Part shown: positions 1-11,892 of the stretch, piece by piece
How positions within the stretch are numbered: position 1 is the first letter of the stretch
How the letters are laid out: every line of letters starts with the position of its first letter
Source of the DNA: Sarocladium kiliense
Lineage: Eukaryota > Ascomycota > Sordariomycetes > Hypocreales > Sarocladiaceae
NCBI GenBank assembly: GCA_030734395.1
Contig: JAUZTG010000020.1
Coordinates: 1,364,001-1,428,000 of the forward strand
Direction of reading: 5' to 3'
DNA length: 64,000 nt
Made by a program: the position numbers and the translations under genes
Notes under the pieces: generated by a model
Seen by the model: only the letters and a program-made list of their open reading frames with translations
Told to the model about the DNA's origin: nothing
Databases searched by the model: none

Positions 1-731
1 CCTGTCATCTCAGCAGGTTGTTTTCCCCTCCTTCTACTGCATCTCCATCTCCATCTCATTTCCTCTCTCCCTCTGCATCTTGGGGCGATCTTCTCCTCAT
101 CGGCCACAGGTTCCCAACGGCGGCCTCCACCTTGTTCCCCAGAATTCCAGCAAGCATTGAGAAAAAAGAAAGGACCTGAGAGGCGCATCTCGCACCACTC
201 AGCGAAGAGGAGAAGCCAGCAACTGCAAATTGAGGTCTTGGTGCTTGGTCCTTGCCGGCCCCCCTCCCCTCCCTCCTCTCTTTGTCCCCGGCAGGCACCC
301 TTTTCCTCCGTCTGGGCCACTGAAACTTCTTTGCCGGAAACACGAGCAGGAAGCTGGGGGCAGAATCACGCGCTTTTGTATCTCACTTCGCCAGCTATCA
401 TCCATCATCTTTCTCTTAGGTGCGACCCCATCTCCGAACTTTTCCTCGGATCCGGGCATCGCTCCGCTCCCCTGCCTACGCCGTGTGTGTGTTGCAGCAG
501 TAGCTGAGCTGAGCGACACCACACGCCCATGCTTGCTGTGTCGGCTGCCCACGCACGCCCATCTCCTCACCACCTGACCTGGCTTGACCCGGCCTGGGTT
601 GCCTGCCTGACCTTACCTTACCCTCACCCTTATAGTGAGATACGCTACAGAACGCCTGCACTCACTCAGTCCTCGCTCGCGTCGTGGCGTGACGTGACGA
701 GAAGTGCCCCCTCTGCCGCTCCCCCGGTGGC
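1..731. other. 5' flank of the first Zn2Cys6 gene
   Basis: No gene is supported here. The stretch is pyrimidine-rich on the + strand, with many CCTC and CCCT runs, as is usual for promoters and leaders of filamentous fungi. It probably holds the promoter and a long leader of the regulator starting at 732. The short open frames on both strands have low-complexity, proline/serine/arginine-rich translations and no family motif. Confidence 0.5.
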
Positions 732-3700
732 ATGGACCCGTCCTTCAACGTCGATCTGCCTGCTTCCGTCTCGGGCTCCGTCTCGGTAGCCTCGACCACG
801 ACTTCAACGGCTTCGGCCTCTACCTCTCGTCTGGGGGCGGGGGCGTCAGTTGATGGTGAAGACGAGGAGCTCAACCCCAACTCGTCTGCCGATCAGCAGT
901 CGCAGCTCCAGCAGCAGGACCAAGGTGCTGGGCCTGTCGCTCCATGGCTGGCCAACATCAAACGACGTGCGCCGATCGCTTGTCGAAGGTCTGTGCTTCT
1001 TTTACTTGCTCTTCCCGAATAACCTTATCTCATGTCTTGCTCGATCTACCCTTATTCCCCCCGTTTGCGGCTTGTCTGCCGCGAGTCCACTCGAGTCTGG
1101 GCCCTTCTTTGGCATTTGCTGCAATTTCCCCGCCAAGGTGGTCTGGATTCGCGACGATCCGATCTCACTTTCCGAAAGACCATGGCATTGGAGCACTGTG
1201 TGTGTGACTGTGACATCCGTGTCGACAAAGTGTGGCTAACACTGATTGCCTCACCTGCAGATGCCGTCGCCAACGTAGCAAATGTGAGCATGAGAAAGCC
1301 AAACCGCCCTGCAAGTCTTGTAAGGAAGCAGGGCTTGGGGAGGAAGACTGGTGAGTTTCGTGCGGTACAACCCTCCCCTCCAACATCCATACTATACCAC
1401 CCGTCCACCATAAGTGCGCAAAATCATGAGAGCAACAGCCGGAAACTGAGCCAATGTCTTTCTCCGGACAGTGTATTCCCGGTGCGAGGACAGCCCGGCA
1501 ATGATCGAGAATATCGACACCCACGCCAGCGTGCCCCCAAAGGGTCCAAAGCCGCCGGCGATGCTCCGGATGGTCCCAGCGCAGAGGGACGCGCGTCCGC
1601 CCCTCGCCCACGCCCACACCCTGACCCCAGCAAAACAGACGATGTGTGGAAGATAATGCCACCCAAGGACGACATCCTTGACGCTGTCGATCGTTTTAAC
1701 GCCAGTTATTTCCAGCTCGGCTTCCTAGCTAAGCAACAGTTTCGTAACAAGCTTCGCAATGATCTCCGCTTTGTCGATCCTTTCTTGTTACTGGGCATCT
1801 TGGGCATCTCAGCCCGCATGACCCCGGCCCTCATCACGGCCCACGGCTCTGGAGTCAAGGCTGCAGAGTACTTCATGGACAAACAATTTGACCTTGCTAC
1901 GCGAGAGATCTACATGGGACCCACGCTCGAGAGATGTCAAGCTTTCTACTTGCTCAGCTTGGCCCAGCAGGGCAGTGGGCACAAGAATGCAAGCTATGTA
2001 AGTTTGACACGCCAGGAGACCGGCCTAGACCTGCCTTGGCCCGATCCCGATGGTCCAATGACTGACACCCATCCAGCTCAATGTAGGCATCGCTACACGG
2101 ATGTCAACCCTGATGCAGCTCCATCGGGAAGAGACCTATGAAATGCATGATCCCACCATTGAGTCCATCATTAGCGCTGAATCGGCCCGTCGCACCATGG
2201 TGAGTTTTGCCCGTCCCGTGTAAGTCGAAGTCTAAGACAGTACTGGTCTTGCTCACATAACCGTTTGCACCCTCGAACAGTGGATGCTGCACTCACAGGA
2301 CAGTCTTCACAGTGGCCCATACTCACCTGTCACACTGGGAGCTCCAGACATCACCACACTGCTACCTTGCAATGAGGAAGACTTCGCCGCAGGCCGGCAA
2401 CCGATGTCAAGGGCGGCGTTGCCCGACTCACCTCCTGCCCTAGAGAAGCCTCACCTTGTCCGTGACCCTGGTCGATCCCTCTTCGCATCGCTCATGCAGA
2501 TCCATCATTACTGGGGAACTGTCAGTCGGCGCGCTGCCACATTCGCGCGAGAGGCTGCTCCCTGGGATAGTGGAAGCGAGTTCTGGAACATGAAGCAGAA
2601 GATTGATGACTGGGAAGCTGGGCTTCCAGCAACGCATCACTGGTCGAAAACTCAATTGTTTCATTTCAAGAACAAGGGGTTGGACCTTGTAAGTTGCTAC
2701 CGAATCGATGTGCCCCTTGCACTAGCTGACACCATTAGGCGTACCTGAGCGTTACTATGATGCCTCGGCTTTGCAACATTGTTTTACGCCGACCATACCT
2801 GGGAGAGTAGGTCACTCTAAATGGTCTCCACAGACAGCGCTTCATACTGACCATTGCCTTTCCTTAGTGTGATGTTTATGAACCAGAAGACAATGCAGCA
2901 GCAAGCGTTCTTCACTGCGGTCTCGAGCGACATGTTTCAAAATGTTTCCGATCTATTTGAACAAATAGACGCACAATTTACAGGCCGGTCGGTAGATGAG
3001 AGCGTCGGCGCCCAAATGGCAGCCTTTTGTGTTTACGTCTGTGGTTTATTCTCTACCTATCTATGCTTATATCCCACTTGTAAGTCCGATCAGTTCACTC
3101 TATCACCACACTATCATCCTGAAAAGTTTGAACTCGGCTCACGCGGCAAACAGTATGTCCAGATCCAGCCATCACAAGGCAGGGCCCTGCCATGGTCAAG
3201 CGCACAAGGGAAATTCTTTCCGGATGTGACCGAGTTTGGCCTCTGGCTTCGCGCTGGGTCGATTCCCTTGATCGAGCATATAATCAACCTCATCAAGCAC
3301 CGCTCATGAGCGAAGGTAGCATGACGGACAGTAAAGACCCTGTGCCACAGGCGTGGCTTAAGCGATCCAACAGCACGCCGCCAACGGAACGGGGCCATGG
3401 CGCCAGTACCACAAATGGTGACTTCCAGGCTAGCAAGGTCGGATCGCCTCTAGACTCTGTCATGACTGCGTACGCAACACCTCACCCAGACACCCAGCTG
3501 GTGCAGCATCAAGCTGTGCCGTTGTTCCATCAAACAGGGCCTTCGTTCCCTGCCGTCGGGATGCAGCAGGTACCAACACCTCAAGCTGCCGCCATCCCCT
3601 ACTCGCCTCAAGCCCATGTCCCCAACAACCTCATGGCTCAACCGCCACCTGGCCAAATATACATCCCACCCCAACAATCTGCTGAGAATATACCCATCAT

Positions 3701-3905
3701 GATGGCCAGTCCTTTCCACACAAGTCCTGCCACCCCACATGCACCTCCACCACAACAACAAGCCTACATGCTGAATCAGCCTGGACCTGCTGGTGTTTAC
3801 CAACAGACTGGCCCTGGTAACGACGGATTCGAGGATGAGCTGCAGGTGTACATGGGTGGCAAGGAGGGCCGATTCTTACCCACGAATTGGAGCGGGTCGT
3901 TTTGA
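732..3905 (+). CDS. Zn2Cys6 fungal transcription factor, 8 exons, ~806 aa
   Basis: Probable nuclear DNA-binding regulator. Exons 732-988, 1261-1350, 1472-1997, 2077-2199, 2281-2688, 2739-2806, 2868-3079 and 3169-3905 sum to 2421 nt, an exact multiple of three. The join of exons 1-3 builds a zinc cluster at about residues 84-116, C-x2-C-x6-C-x8-C-x2-C-x9-C, longer in its second half than the usual x6 loops. It is preceded by a serine/threonine-rich N-terminus. The middle region is helical (LLLGILGISARMTP near residue 190) as in fungal transcription-factor middle domains, and the C-terminus (from about 3450) is rich in proline and glutamine, a possible activation region. Two introns fall within or at the edge of the zinc cluster. 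All donors are GT-type, mostly GTAAGT/GTGAGT; all acceptors AG. The target genes are unknown. The ATG at 732 is the first in frame. Confidence 0.85.
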
Positions 3906-5093
3906 AGCGCGCTCTCACATCGCGGTTTGGAGCGAGTCGCTGGCCGTGTGGGTCGCAGGAATTCCGAGGACTGATTTGAAGCACACTTGCACGTATATAC
4001 ACATCCTGTCGTTTACTGTCATCAAAGGAGCGCCGCTTGCATCATTCTATGTAAATAGATCATCATGATCATGTCTGTCGCTTGCCATCCGCTCTTGCGC
4101 TGTGAGGTTATGTTGTAGACCGGGTCCGATGGAAGCCCCACGCTACCATTGTTCTCCCTACTTACCGTGAGGAACGCCACGATTCATTGACACAGCCAGC
4201 ATTTCACCGTTCTCGAGCTCAGCAACATGAGAAGATACTGGGACAACACTTCAAGTTGAATGCTGCTTCTACCTCTGATCTCTTCTCCTTTACACTCCCC
4301 ATGATATGGTGAACATGCTCTACTCCCTCAATTCCAACGATTTAGAAAAATTCACGAACCCAAACCCGCAAAACGATGAGAATCGGCAAGCCCTCACTTG
4401 AGGAAGCCTTTCCAAGCCAAGCAAAGACAAAATCAAGGTCATCCATCTTCCTCCTCTCTCTTCTCTCTCCACTTGTATTCTCCAGACGGTTGGCGACACA
4501 TGAAACTCAAAATAGATGAAAACGGAAATAAAAGGGCAAACATGATGATGGGGAAAAAATGAAATAAAATTCCTGATTTCTCCAGTAATCCGTGACGCTC
4601 TACATGACTTTTTGGTTTGAATTCCCGGGCGTTCAGTTCCCTCCTCTTCCTTTATCATGAAGGCCCTCCGTGGTTTCCCTGTAGAAAGCAGGGAAGGCCT
4701 GGAAAAGGGGTATCAGGAGTACTGCAACGCGATACATGACCTCTCTATCCCATCAATGGTGCATTTCAACATGATAAATAAAAAATTCAGAAGGGGCTTG
4801 TGCTGTGCTGGGGAGGGAGGGGTCATTGTGATGATGTGGGCGGTGATTACAAAGTGATTCCTGGGTAAGGGGATGATGGTGTAGCGTCGTGATGGATAGG
4901 GGTATTTGGTGATGTGATGTCGTTGGCATGGGGTGTGCTGTTATGTACAGGGCGTGATGACTGTCGTGATGATCGTGTTGGGGAGTGCAGGTGGTGGTGG
5001 TGTATCGCAGGGGTGGGAGGCAAAGAAATTGGAAAATCAAGAGGGCTGGGTGGTCGTGGCGACGAGTTGTGTGACCTGTGCGAAAGATGTAGA
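3906..5093. other. Tail-to-tail intergenic region
   Basis: Lies between two convergent genes and presumably carries both 3' UTRs. AT-rich stretches near 4340 and 4500-4590 could serve polyadenylation. A dinucleotide-poor, TG/GTG-rich stretch runs from about 4800 to 5040. Open frames are short and repetitive (His/Ser/Pro-rich on the - strand). No gene or RNA gene is supported. Confidence 0.5.
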
Positions 5094-8088
5094 TTACGCC
5101 TGAGCCATCGTTGCCTGAGTACCGCCAATCTGACGCTTGACCTGCTCGCGAGCCCAGCGGGCCGTCTCGATGGTCCTCGGTGAGAACTCGCGGTTGGTCT
5201 TCGTCTCCTTGATCATGGTGCTGACCCAATCCTGACGGAAAGCATCGGCGAGCTCACCGCTGGGGTAGGCATCAGCCAAGTCACTGGAAAGAGTGTTAGC
5301 AAATGCGCGTCTCTTATGATATCGAGTGATCCGAAGCTTACCCAATGACACCCATGGCTGCCCTCATGAGGGACTCGCTGCGGCTCTGGTCGGTGGCAAT
5401 CAAGTTGAGGAGCTGGAAGATCGAGCCGACGAATGGCTTCAAGGCTTCGGCTACGCAAAGTCAGCACTTGGTTCTTGTATCCATAGATATTCAACATACT
5501 CTTGTCACTGGTCTTCATGGCACCAATGATGCCACCCCAGGCGTCCATGATACCCTCACGGAGCGAGATGACGTAATCGTACATCTCGTACGGGCCATCG
5601 GCACCAGCCTGAACAGTAGACGCCTGCTCAAGGACCTGGGCCACGACGGACAGGTAGGTCTCGAAGTGACCACCGATGGCGCCAGCAATATCGCCGAAGC
5701 ACTGCAGGATGGCGGGCTTGAACTGTTGAGCCAGGGTGGTGCTCTGTGATATGTTAGCGTCATGCTCAAAATCATGGCGGTGCATGCAATACGTACCCTG
5801 AGGTTGTTGAGCAGGTAGTTCATGAAGTTGTCGCAGTAAGGCTGGCTTTGCTCGCCCAGAGACCGGGTGATATCACTAACAAGACCAATGGCCATCGAGC
5901 AGAGCGCAGGCTCCTCCTGGTTGCCGAGAGCGTTGTACAGGAAGGGAGCGAAAGCCTCCATATACTTGGCAAAGTCCTCCTCCATTGCGTTCGAGAGAGC
6001 GCTGATAGTGGCGAAAACGGCCTCGGGAACGCTAGACTTGCCGCCAACGGTGTTAAGCATCTGCAACAGAATTTGCATCAAGCGGTCACCCTGGGGGGCA
6101 ATCTCCTTCTCAAGACGAGTAACAATGCCCTGAATAACAGTGCAAAGGCTGTTCTGCATCTCCTCGAGAGTCATCTTGTCCTCGACGCTGACGACCTGCG
6201 ACTGCATCGGCACGGTCTCCTCAAGGCGCTTGAAGATAACATCAGACAGAGAGGCGATGGCGGGCAAGCTCTCAGCAGCGGCGTTCAGGACGAATACGTT
6301 GAGAACCTCATAAGCGGCGGTGCGGACGGCAGTATCGGCGTCCTGACGAGCGGTCACATCGAGGAGTGATGTGACCGCGTTGTTGAAGTGCGGGGTCAGA
6401 GGGTTGGTCTGGGCACCGAAGTCACCAGCAAAGCGCTCTGCAAGGTTCATCAACGCCCAGCAACATGAGGGTGCCATCTTCGCGTTGCTCAAGAGACCCT
6501 TGAAGAGAGACTCGATGAGAGCAGGGAGCTGAGTGGTGGGATCAATCGACTCTGAGCAAGCCTCAGTGATACGGCCGAGAGCGTAGGCGGTGGAATCCTT
6601 GACCTGAAGGGAAGAGTCATCCATCATAGTGATAAGGATGGGCAGAGCCTGCTTGACAATGGGGTCAAGAACCTTCTCCTCAGGGCCCTCCATGATGGCA
6701 CCGAACGCCGAGACAGCGGCATCACGGTTGTGCCAATCGTCAGACCGGAGGTTGGCCTCAACGAACTGCAGAACAGAGGTGATGATGGTGGAGCCAACAG
6801 CCTGCGAGTAAAGTTGCAGGCATTGGTACGCAGCCCTTGACAGGTTGTACTCGTCGTCTGCGGCATCTTCGTCCTGCTTGGTGAGCAGCTGCAGAAGCAC
6901 AGGCACAACCTCGGGGGTTGCAACACGCGCGAAGTTGTAGAAAGGCCGGGTCTGATCAGTGCTCTCGGCTTGTGCGTTATCGTCCTCAATAGTGATCTCC
7001 TCCTCGCAAACCGTGCTCCAGAACTCGACAGCCAGCTTAGCAACATCCTCATCAGAGGACTTCATGCCCAGGATGGTCAAGCCAAAGAGAGCCTTCTCCA
7101 TGTAAAACCTCATGTTCTCGTAGTAGAGGTTCATGATGCGGTTCAGGCAGCCGAAAGCGCCCTGCTGAATGCGAGAGTCGTCGGCCTGCGTGGCCTCGCA
7201 GACAACCTGCATGATGTAATTCCGCTCGCCCTCGTGCTTGAAGTTGTTACCGACGAATTCGAGCGAGTCGCCGAGGGCAGTGATGGCAGCGAGTCGGACT
7301 TCAAGGTTGGTCTCCTCTTTCCGGGCGCCTTGAACGACGGCTGTGAGGATTGCGTTTGAGTGTGTAATGAGCGACAACCTGAGGTCATTGTCCTGGCTCT
7401 CGCAGATATAACCGATGGTGGTCAATGAGGCTTGCTTCTGGTGGTCGGCACCCTCGCTGACGTTCTTCACCAAGAAGGGCATAAGGTCGTTCCATTGCGA
7501 ACGCGGCAACTCGATTGTGGCAATAGAAGAAATGACCTGTGCAGCAGCGGTGCCGGCCTGTGTGTTGGATGATGAAAGGGTCTGGAGGGTGAGCTCCTTG
7601 ACCCGTGCCTTGGTCTCGTCGTCGGTCTGTGTCAACCACTTGTTTTGCAGTTCTTGTTGACGAGCGAAATCGCGGGCTGAGAAGGCGTTCTTGAGGGCAA
7701 TACCAGCGGCGGCACGGATGGAGCCATCGGCATTATCGTTTGCTAGTTCTTGTACGAGAGTCGCGAGGTAGAGCGGCTGTGTTGAGAAGCGTCTAGTCAG
7801 CACCAGAAACAGGAAGCAGCGGGGATGGTCGAAAGGGTGGGACATACGAAGTTGCTCTCGGCGGCTTGGGTGAGTTGCTGCTCAGCAGCATGTCGCAGGC
7901 TCGCGTCTGTAAACAGCTTGTTAGTATATTTAGTTCACTGGACACTCGAGCAACGCCTCGAACGCGCTATGCCAGGCAGCGAGAAGATGCGGTGTCGAGC
8001 AAACAAGGCTCAGGGGCCGGGGTCGTTGGGAGGACTCACCTGGCGACAGCGAGTTGGCGAGCACTTGATTGATCTCAGAGCTCGACAT
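5094..8088 (-). CDS. KAP95: Importin subunit beta-1 (karyopherin beta)
   Basis: Nuclear transport receptor that, with importin alpha, carries NLS cargo through the nuclear pore and releases it on Ran-GTP binding. Exons on the - strand are 8088-8040, 7906-7848, 7776-5797, 5743-5500, 5450-5342 and 5283-5094, giving 860 aa, the normal size of the family (about 860-876). The whole protein is built of HEAT repeats; the N-terminal importin-beta region follows the start MSSSEINQVLAN, and the phrase FGAIMEGPEEKVLDP plus the repeat DSTAYALGRITEACSE are typical of the acidic-loop region and mid repeats. The C-terminus ends with TREFSP-like text and a short Gly/Gln/Ala tail. Six exons restore continuous reading at every join. 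Housekeeping function is near certain; the symbol is by family recognition. Confidence 0.95.
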
Positions 8089-9777
8089 GGCGGCGGGACA
8101 TGGACACTCGGGCGGGCTTCGCGATAGAAAAGAGAGGAGAGGAAAGCAGCCGAGACGAAGTAGGAGGACTCGATCGAGAGAAGTGGTGTCGTTGGAGGGG
8201 AGGTTGCGCTTTGCACGTGTCAAATTAGGGAAAAAACGGATTGGAAGCGGGAGGGAGGGAATCAACAGGCGGAGGGGTTCGAAGGTTGCCCCAGTGCAGA
8301 TGGATGCAAACGCAAACAACTGAAAGGCCCTGGGAAAATGTGATGGGCGGAGAAGATGCGAAGTACCTTTTGGCGGGGAAACAGCGGTGCTAGGTACAAA
8401 TAGAACATCCGCAAAGTGGGTGAAGTTGCTAGCGGTGACTGACTGGACGACAACGAGAGGTGGTGGGCCGTCTGCGCACTGTGCGTTAGGCAGTGTTTTC
8501 GGTGACCAGTGTGAGAGAAAGAGTGCAGGACAGAAATGACTGAGATGAGAGAAACGAAGAGTCAACCCAAGATAGTATCGCATGCACGGACGCGTCGTAA
8601 TGGAATCTCGAAGAATGAGAAAAGTCCTTCTGTTTTTTTCTATGGCAGCCCAAGAAAGGGGAGCGACGCAGTCGGCACTCACTTCAATCCAAAGGGGTCC
8701 CAGAGTCCAGGCTGTTCAGGTGAGGAGGGTCATTAGGTCTGCGACAGGGGCCCGTTCAGCGCCTGTGGAGCCCAGAAGGGAGGGGGTTCTTCAGCGCGTT
8801 TGGAATTAGAGGGCAGGGTAGACAGACAGTGCCTTTGTTTTGTTTGTTAGGGAGCAGCCGTAATGAGGTTTGAATCACGGAAATTCCAGCCCGGTGACCC
8901 TCTGGACGTCAGAATGATGACTTTTCGATATGCTTCAATCTCTCACTGGCAACAACGATGAGGAGCAGCACTGGTACGTGACACAGCCTTAAGCATGCTC
9001 CCTGCACCGCCTTCCACCGCTTCGCTGCGCGGTGCTACACAGTGCGCGCTGACGTGGGGTTGCCTCGTTCCCTCCCCTCGCTGTCATGACACAAACAAAG
9101 CACTCGTTGGCTGCGCTGCACAAAAGGCGGCACAATTATGCACTACTACCGGCAGCCTGGTCTGTGCACGCCAGAGCACAGTCGGGCGTGCACAAGGCTG
9201 AGACCCCGCCCTGACGTTGTGCATGGCCGGCGAAACTTCGTTTAACAGACGCAGACAGGCAGGAGAGGCTTACCTAGTACTGATGTCACCTCCTGTGGCT
9301 TGTGAACTGAGACACGACCCTTGACTTAGCGGGGACACTACCTATGTGTCAGTCTCTGAACGCTCAGTACCATCGTGCACTATTCCCGTCAGGAATTCGG
9401 GGCAACACCCGTCCGAGGCTGGCCATCGCGAGTCTGGCTACCCGAGAGTGAGGAGATGCCATCTGACCGCGGAATGATCTAAGCATGTGAACTGTCTCGC
9501 AATTTCATATTGGTCATTCGTTACTCTGGTAGTGAACGTGTTCTGGATCTTACTGTTAATACCACGGCCTCGACATCAATGTGGATTGAAGGCCGTGGAT
9601 CATGGTAACTGATAGACTTGGAGACGAAGCAAAAGCGCTGGAGCAAAGGTATTCACAATGTCGACTCCCCCCATATGTAAATACACACATCAATCTTGGC
9701 CTCATTCCCATTTTTTTTGATACCTGCAATCACGCCAATTTTCGCCAACTAAGATCTCATAACATGCCTCAAGCAAT
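8089..9777. other. Importin-beta upstream region and LEU4 downstream region
   Basis: About 1.7 kb with no supported gene. The part next to 8089 is presumably the promoter and leader of importin beta (- strand); the part near 9777 is the 3' flank of LEU4. A T-run at about 9712-9720 is the only clear low-complexity element. Translations of the short open frames show no motif. Confidence 0.5.
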
Positions 9778-11892
9778 TTACATATTGGCGACCTTCGCCT
9801 CCAGATTGCTCACCACATCAGACGCTCCATTCGTGTGAGCTGAAGGGACAGCGGGAACGGGTGGCGCGTCCAGGCTCAAGCCAGACGTAGGCTGTTGGCT
9901 ACCCTGCTTGGGTGCAAAAGGGCTGCCGGGTCGGCTGGCTGCGAACTGTTTGATAATCTGTCAGTATTGCCGTGTTGGCTGGGAAAAGTGAAGAGGAAAC
10001 TCACGTTGCTTGCGGCGCTCAGGAGGGCAAGCATTGAGCTCTGTACCACATCTTCGTGGATACCAACACCCCAAACGGACTGCTTCGTTTCCGCCGCAAC
10101 GGTACACAATATGTATGTTGCAGCCTTCACGTCGCGACCCTTGCCGATGGCATGCTCCTTGTAATCCTGCACATCAAGGTTGATACCCACAGACTTCATC
10201 GCGTTCGCCAGAGATGAGATAGGACCATTGCCGCGACCCTTCAGGTGGTACTCCTTTCCGTCAATTGCAACAACACCCTCAAACAGACGCTTAAGGTTCT
10301 TGGTGTCCTGCGTACGACCAGGCTCCGGTGGCGCGGGGGAGCTCGACCTATCCGGTCGAATGGAGTAATCGACGATGTTGAACCGTGGGTTGCTGTCCAG
10401 GAAGTATGTGCTCTGGAACATGGCGGTGATCTCCTTGGGCTGAAGCTCACGGCCCAGCTCGTCCGCCTTTGTCTGCACGACTTGAGAGAAGGCGACCTGC
10501 AGACCGCGAGGCAGGTCAAGCTGCAGGTGTTGCAGAATGACCCACGCGGCACCACCTTTGCCGCTTTGCGAGTTGACACGGATGACTGCCTCGTATGTGC
10601 GTCCAATGTCTTGAGGATCCAGAGGCAGGTAAGGGACCTCCCAGGGGTCTTCGTAGCCGAGACCGTCCTTCTCTCTTGCTTGGAAACCCTTCTTGATGGC
10701 GTCTTGGTGTGAGCCGCTGAAGGCGCACACGACCAGGGAACCACCGTATGGGGCACGGTCGTGCACAGGAATCTTGTTACTCGATGCGACCACATCAATG
10801 ACACTCTCAAGGTCTGAGAAGTCGACGTTCGGGGGGATGCCCTGTGTGTAGAGGTTCAGACCCAGAGTCACCAGATCAACATTACCAGTTCGCTCGCCAT
10901 TACCAAACAGGCAGCCCTCGACACGGTCCGCACCAGCCATTTGTGCCAGCTCCGCAGCCGCGACTGCGCAGCCACGGTCGTTGTGGGGGTGCAGAGAGAC
11001 GCAGATCTTCTCACGCTCCGAGATATGGCGGCAGAAGTACTCGACTTGATCGGCGAAGACGTTCGGGGTTGCCATCTCGACTGTGGCGGGCAGGTTGAAG
11101 ATGATCGGGTTCTCCTTTGTTGGGCCCCATGCGGCCTTGACTGACTCGCACATGCGCAGAACATAGTCGGGATCGCTGTCGGAGAAGAACTCAGGGCTGA
11201 ATTCGAACGCCCACTCGGTCTCCTGTCTGCTCGGGTCATCCTTCGTCAGAGAGCGAACGAGCTTCGCGCATCGGGTCGCCAGCTCAATGCTCTCCTCCTG
11301 GCTAACACCAAAGACAACTCTTTGGAAGCAAGCGTTTGTGGCAAGGTAGATGTGAATGATGGCCTTTTTGGCACCGACTGAGGCTTCGACGGTTCGGCGG
11401 ATGAGTTCTTCGCGGCAGGGCGACAGGGTCTGCAGCCAGACGTCGTCAGGAACGACACCGGGGGTTTCGATCAGGCGACGGGTAAAGTCGAAGTCGGTCT
11501 GCGATGCAGAGGGAAAAGAGACTTCAATCTCTTTGTACCCGAGGTCGACGAGCATCTTGAAGTATTTCCATTTCGTCTCGCTGTTCTGCGGGGCAGGGAA
11601 CTCGAGTCAGCTGCAAGCGATCCAAGTATGTCATGGGCATTCGCATTGCACTTACCATGGGATCAACCAGACTTTGGTTTCCATCGCGAAGATCGGTGGA
11701 CAGCCATCTTGGTGCCTTGTTGATGGTCTTGGAGGGCCATTGGCGATCCGGCAGGTTCAGCGGTTTGAACTGCTTGTACTTCTTCCAGGGTTCTTTGAGC
11801 CTGGCGGGAGAACAGTAAGTACATGCCAAGTGGCGCAAAGAGTGGCTTCAAGTAACAGGGCAATAGACGAGGGATGGGACGTACATAGGCAT
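9778..11892 (-). CDS. LEU4: 2-isopropylmalate synthase
   Basis: Catalyses the first committed step of leucine synthesis, condensing acetyl-CoA with 2-ketoisovalerate. Exons 11892-11885, 11800-11656, 11585-10005 and 9945-9778 sum to 1902 nt, 633 aa, normal for fungal LEU4. The first exon has only 8 coding bases (MPM). The HMGL-like TIM barrel starts with the substrate/metal motif DLRDGNQ; SLHPHNDRG carries the HxH metal ligands; GCLFGNGERTGN is the conserved LeuA signature. A C-terminal regulatory dimer domain (LKGRGNGPISSLANAM onward) binds leucine for feedback inhibition in the family. The N-terminus is lysine-rich but not a clear mitochondrial presequence. The final exon is Pro/Ser/Ala-rich and probably variable. 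The 5' flank holds a Leu3-like site. Confidence 0.96.

Noticed and set aside
1032..2141. 369-codon + strand frame starting at 1032
   Set aside because: It reads through introns 1 and 2 of the Zn2Cys6 gene; only its middle part is coding.
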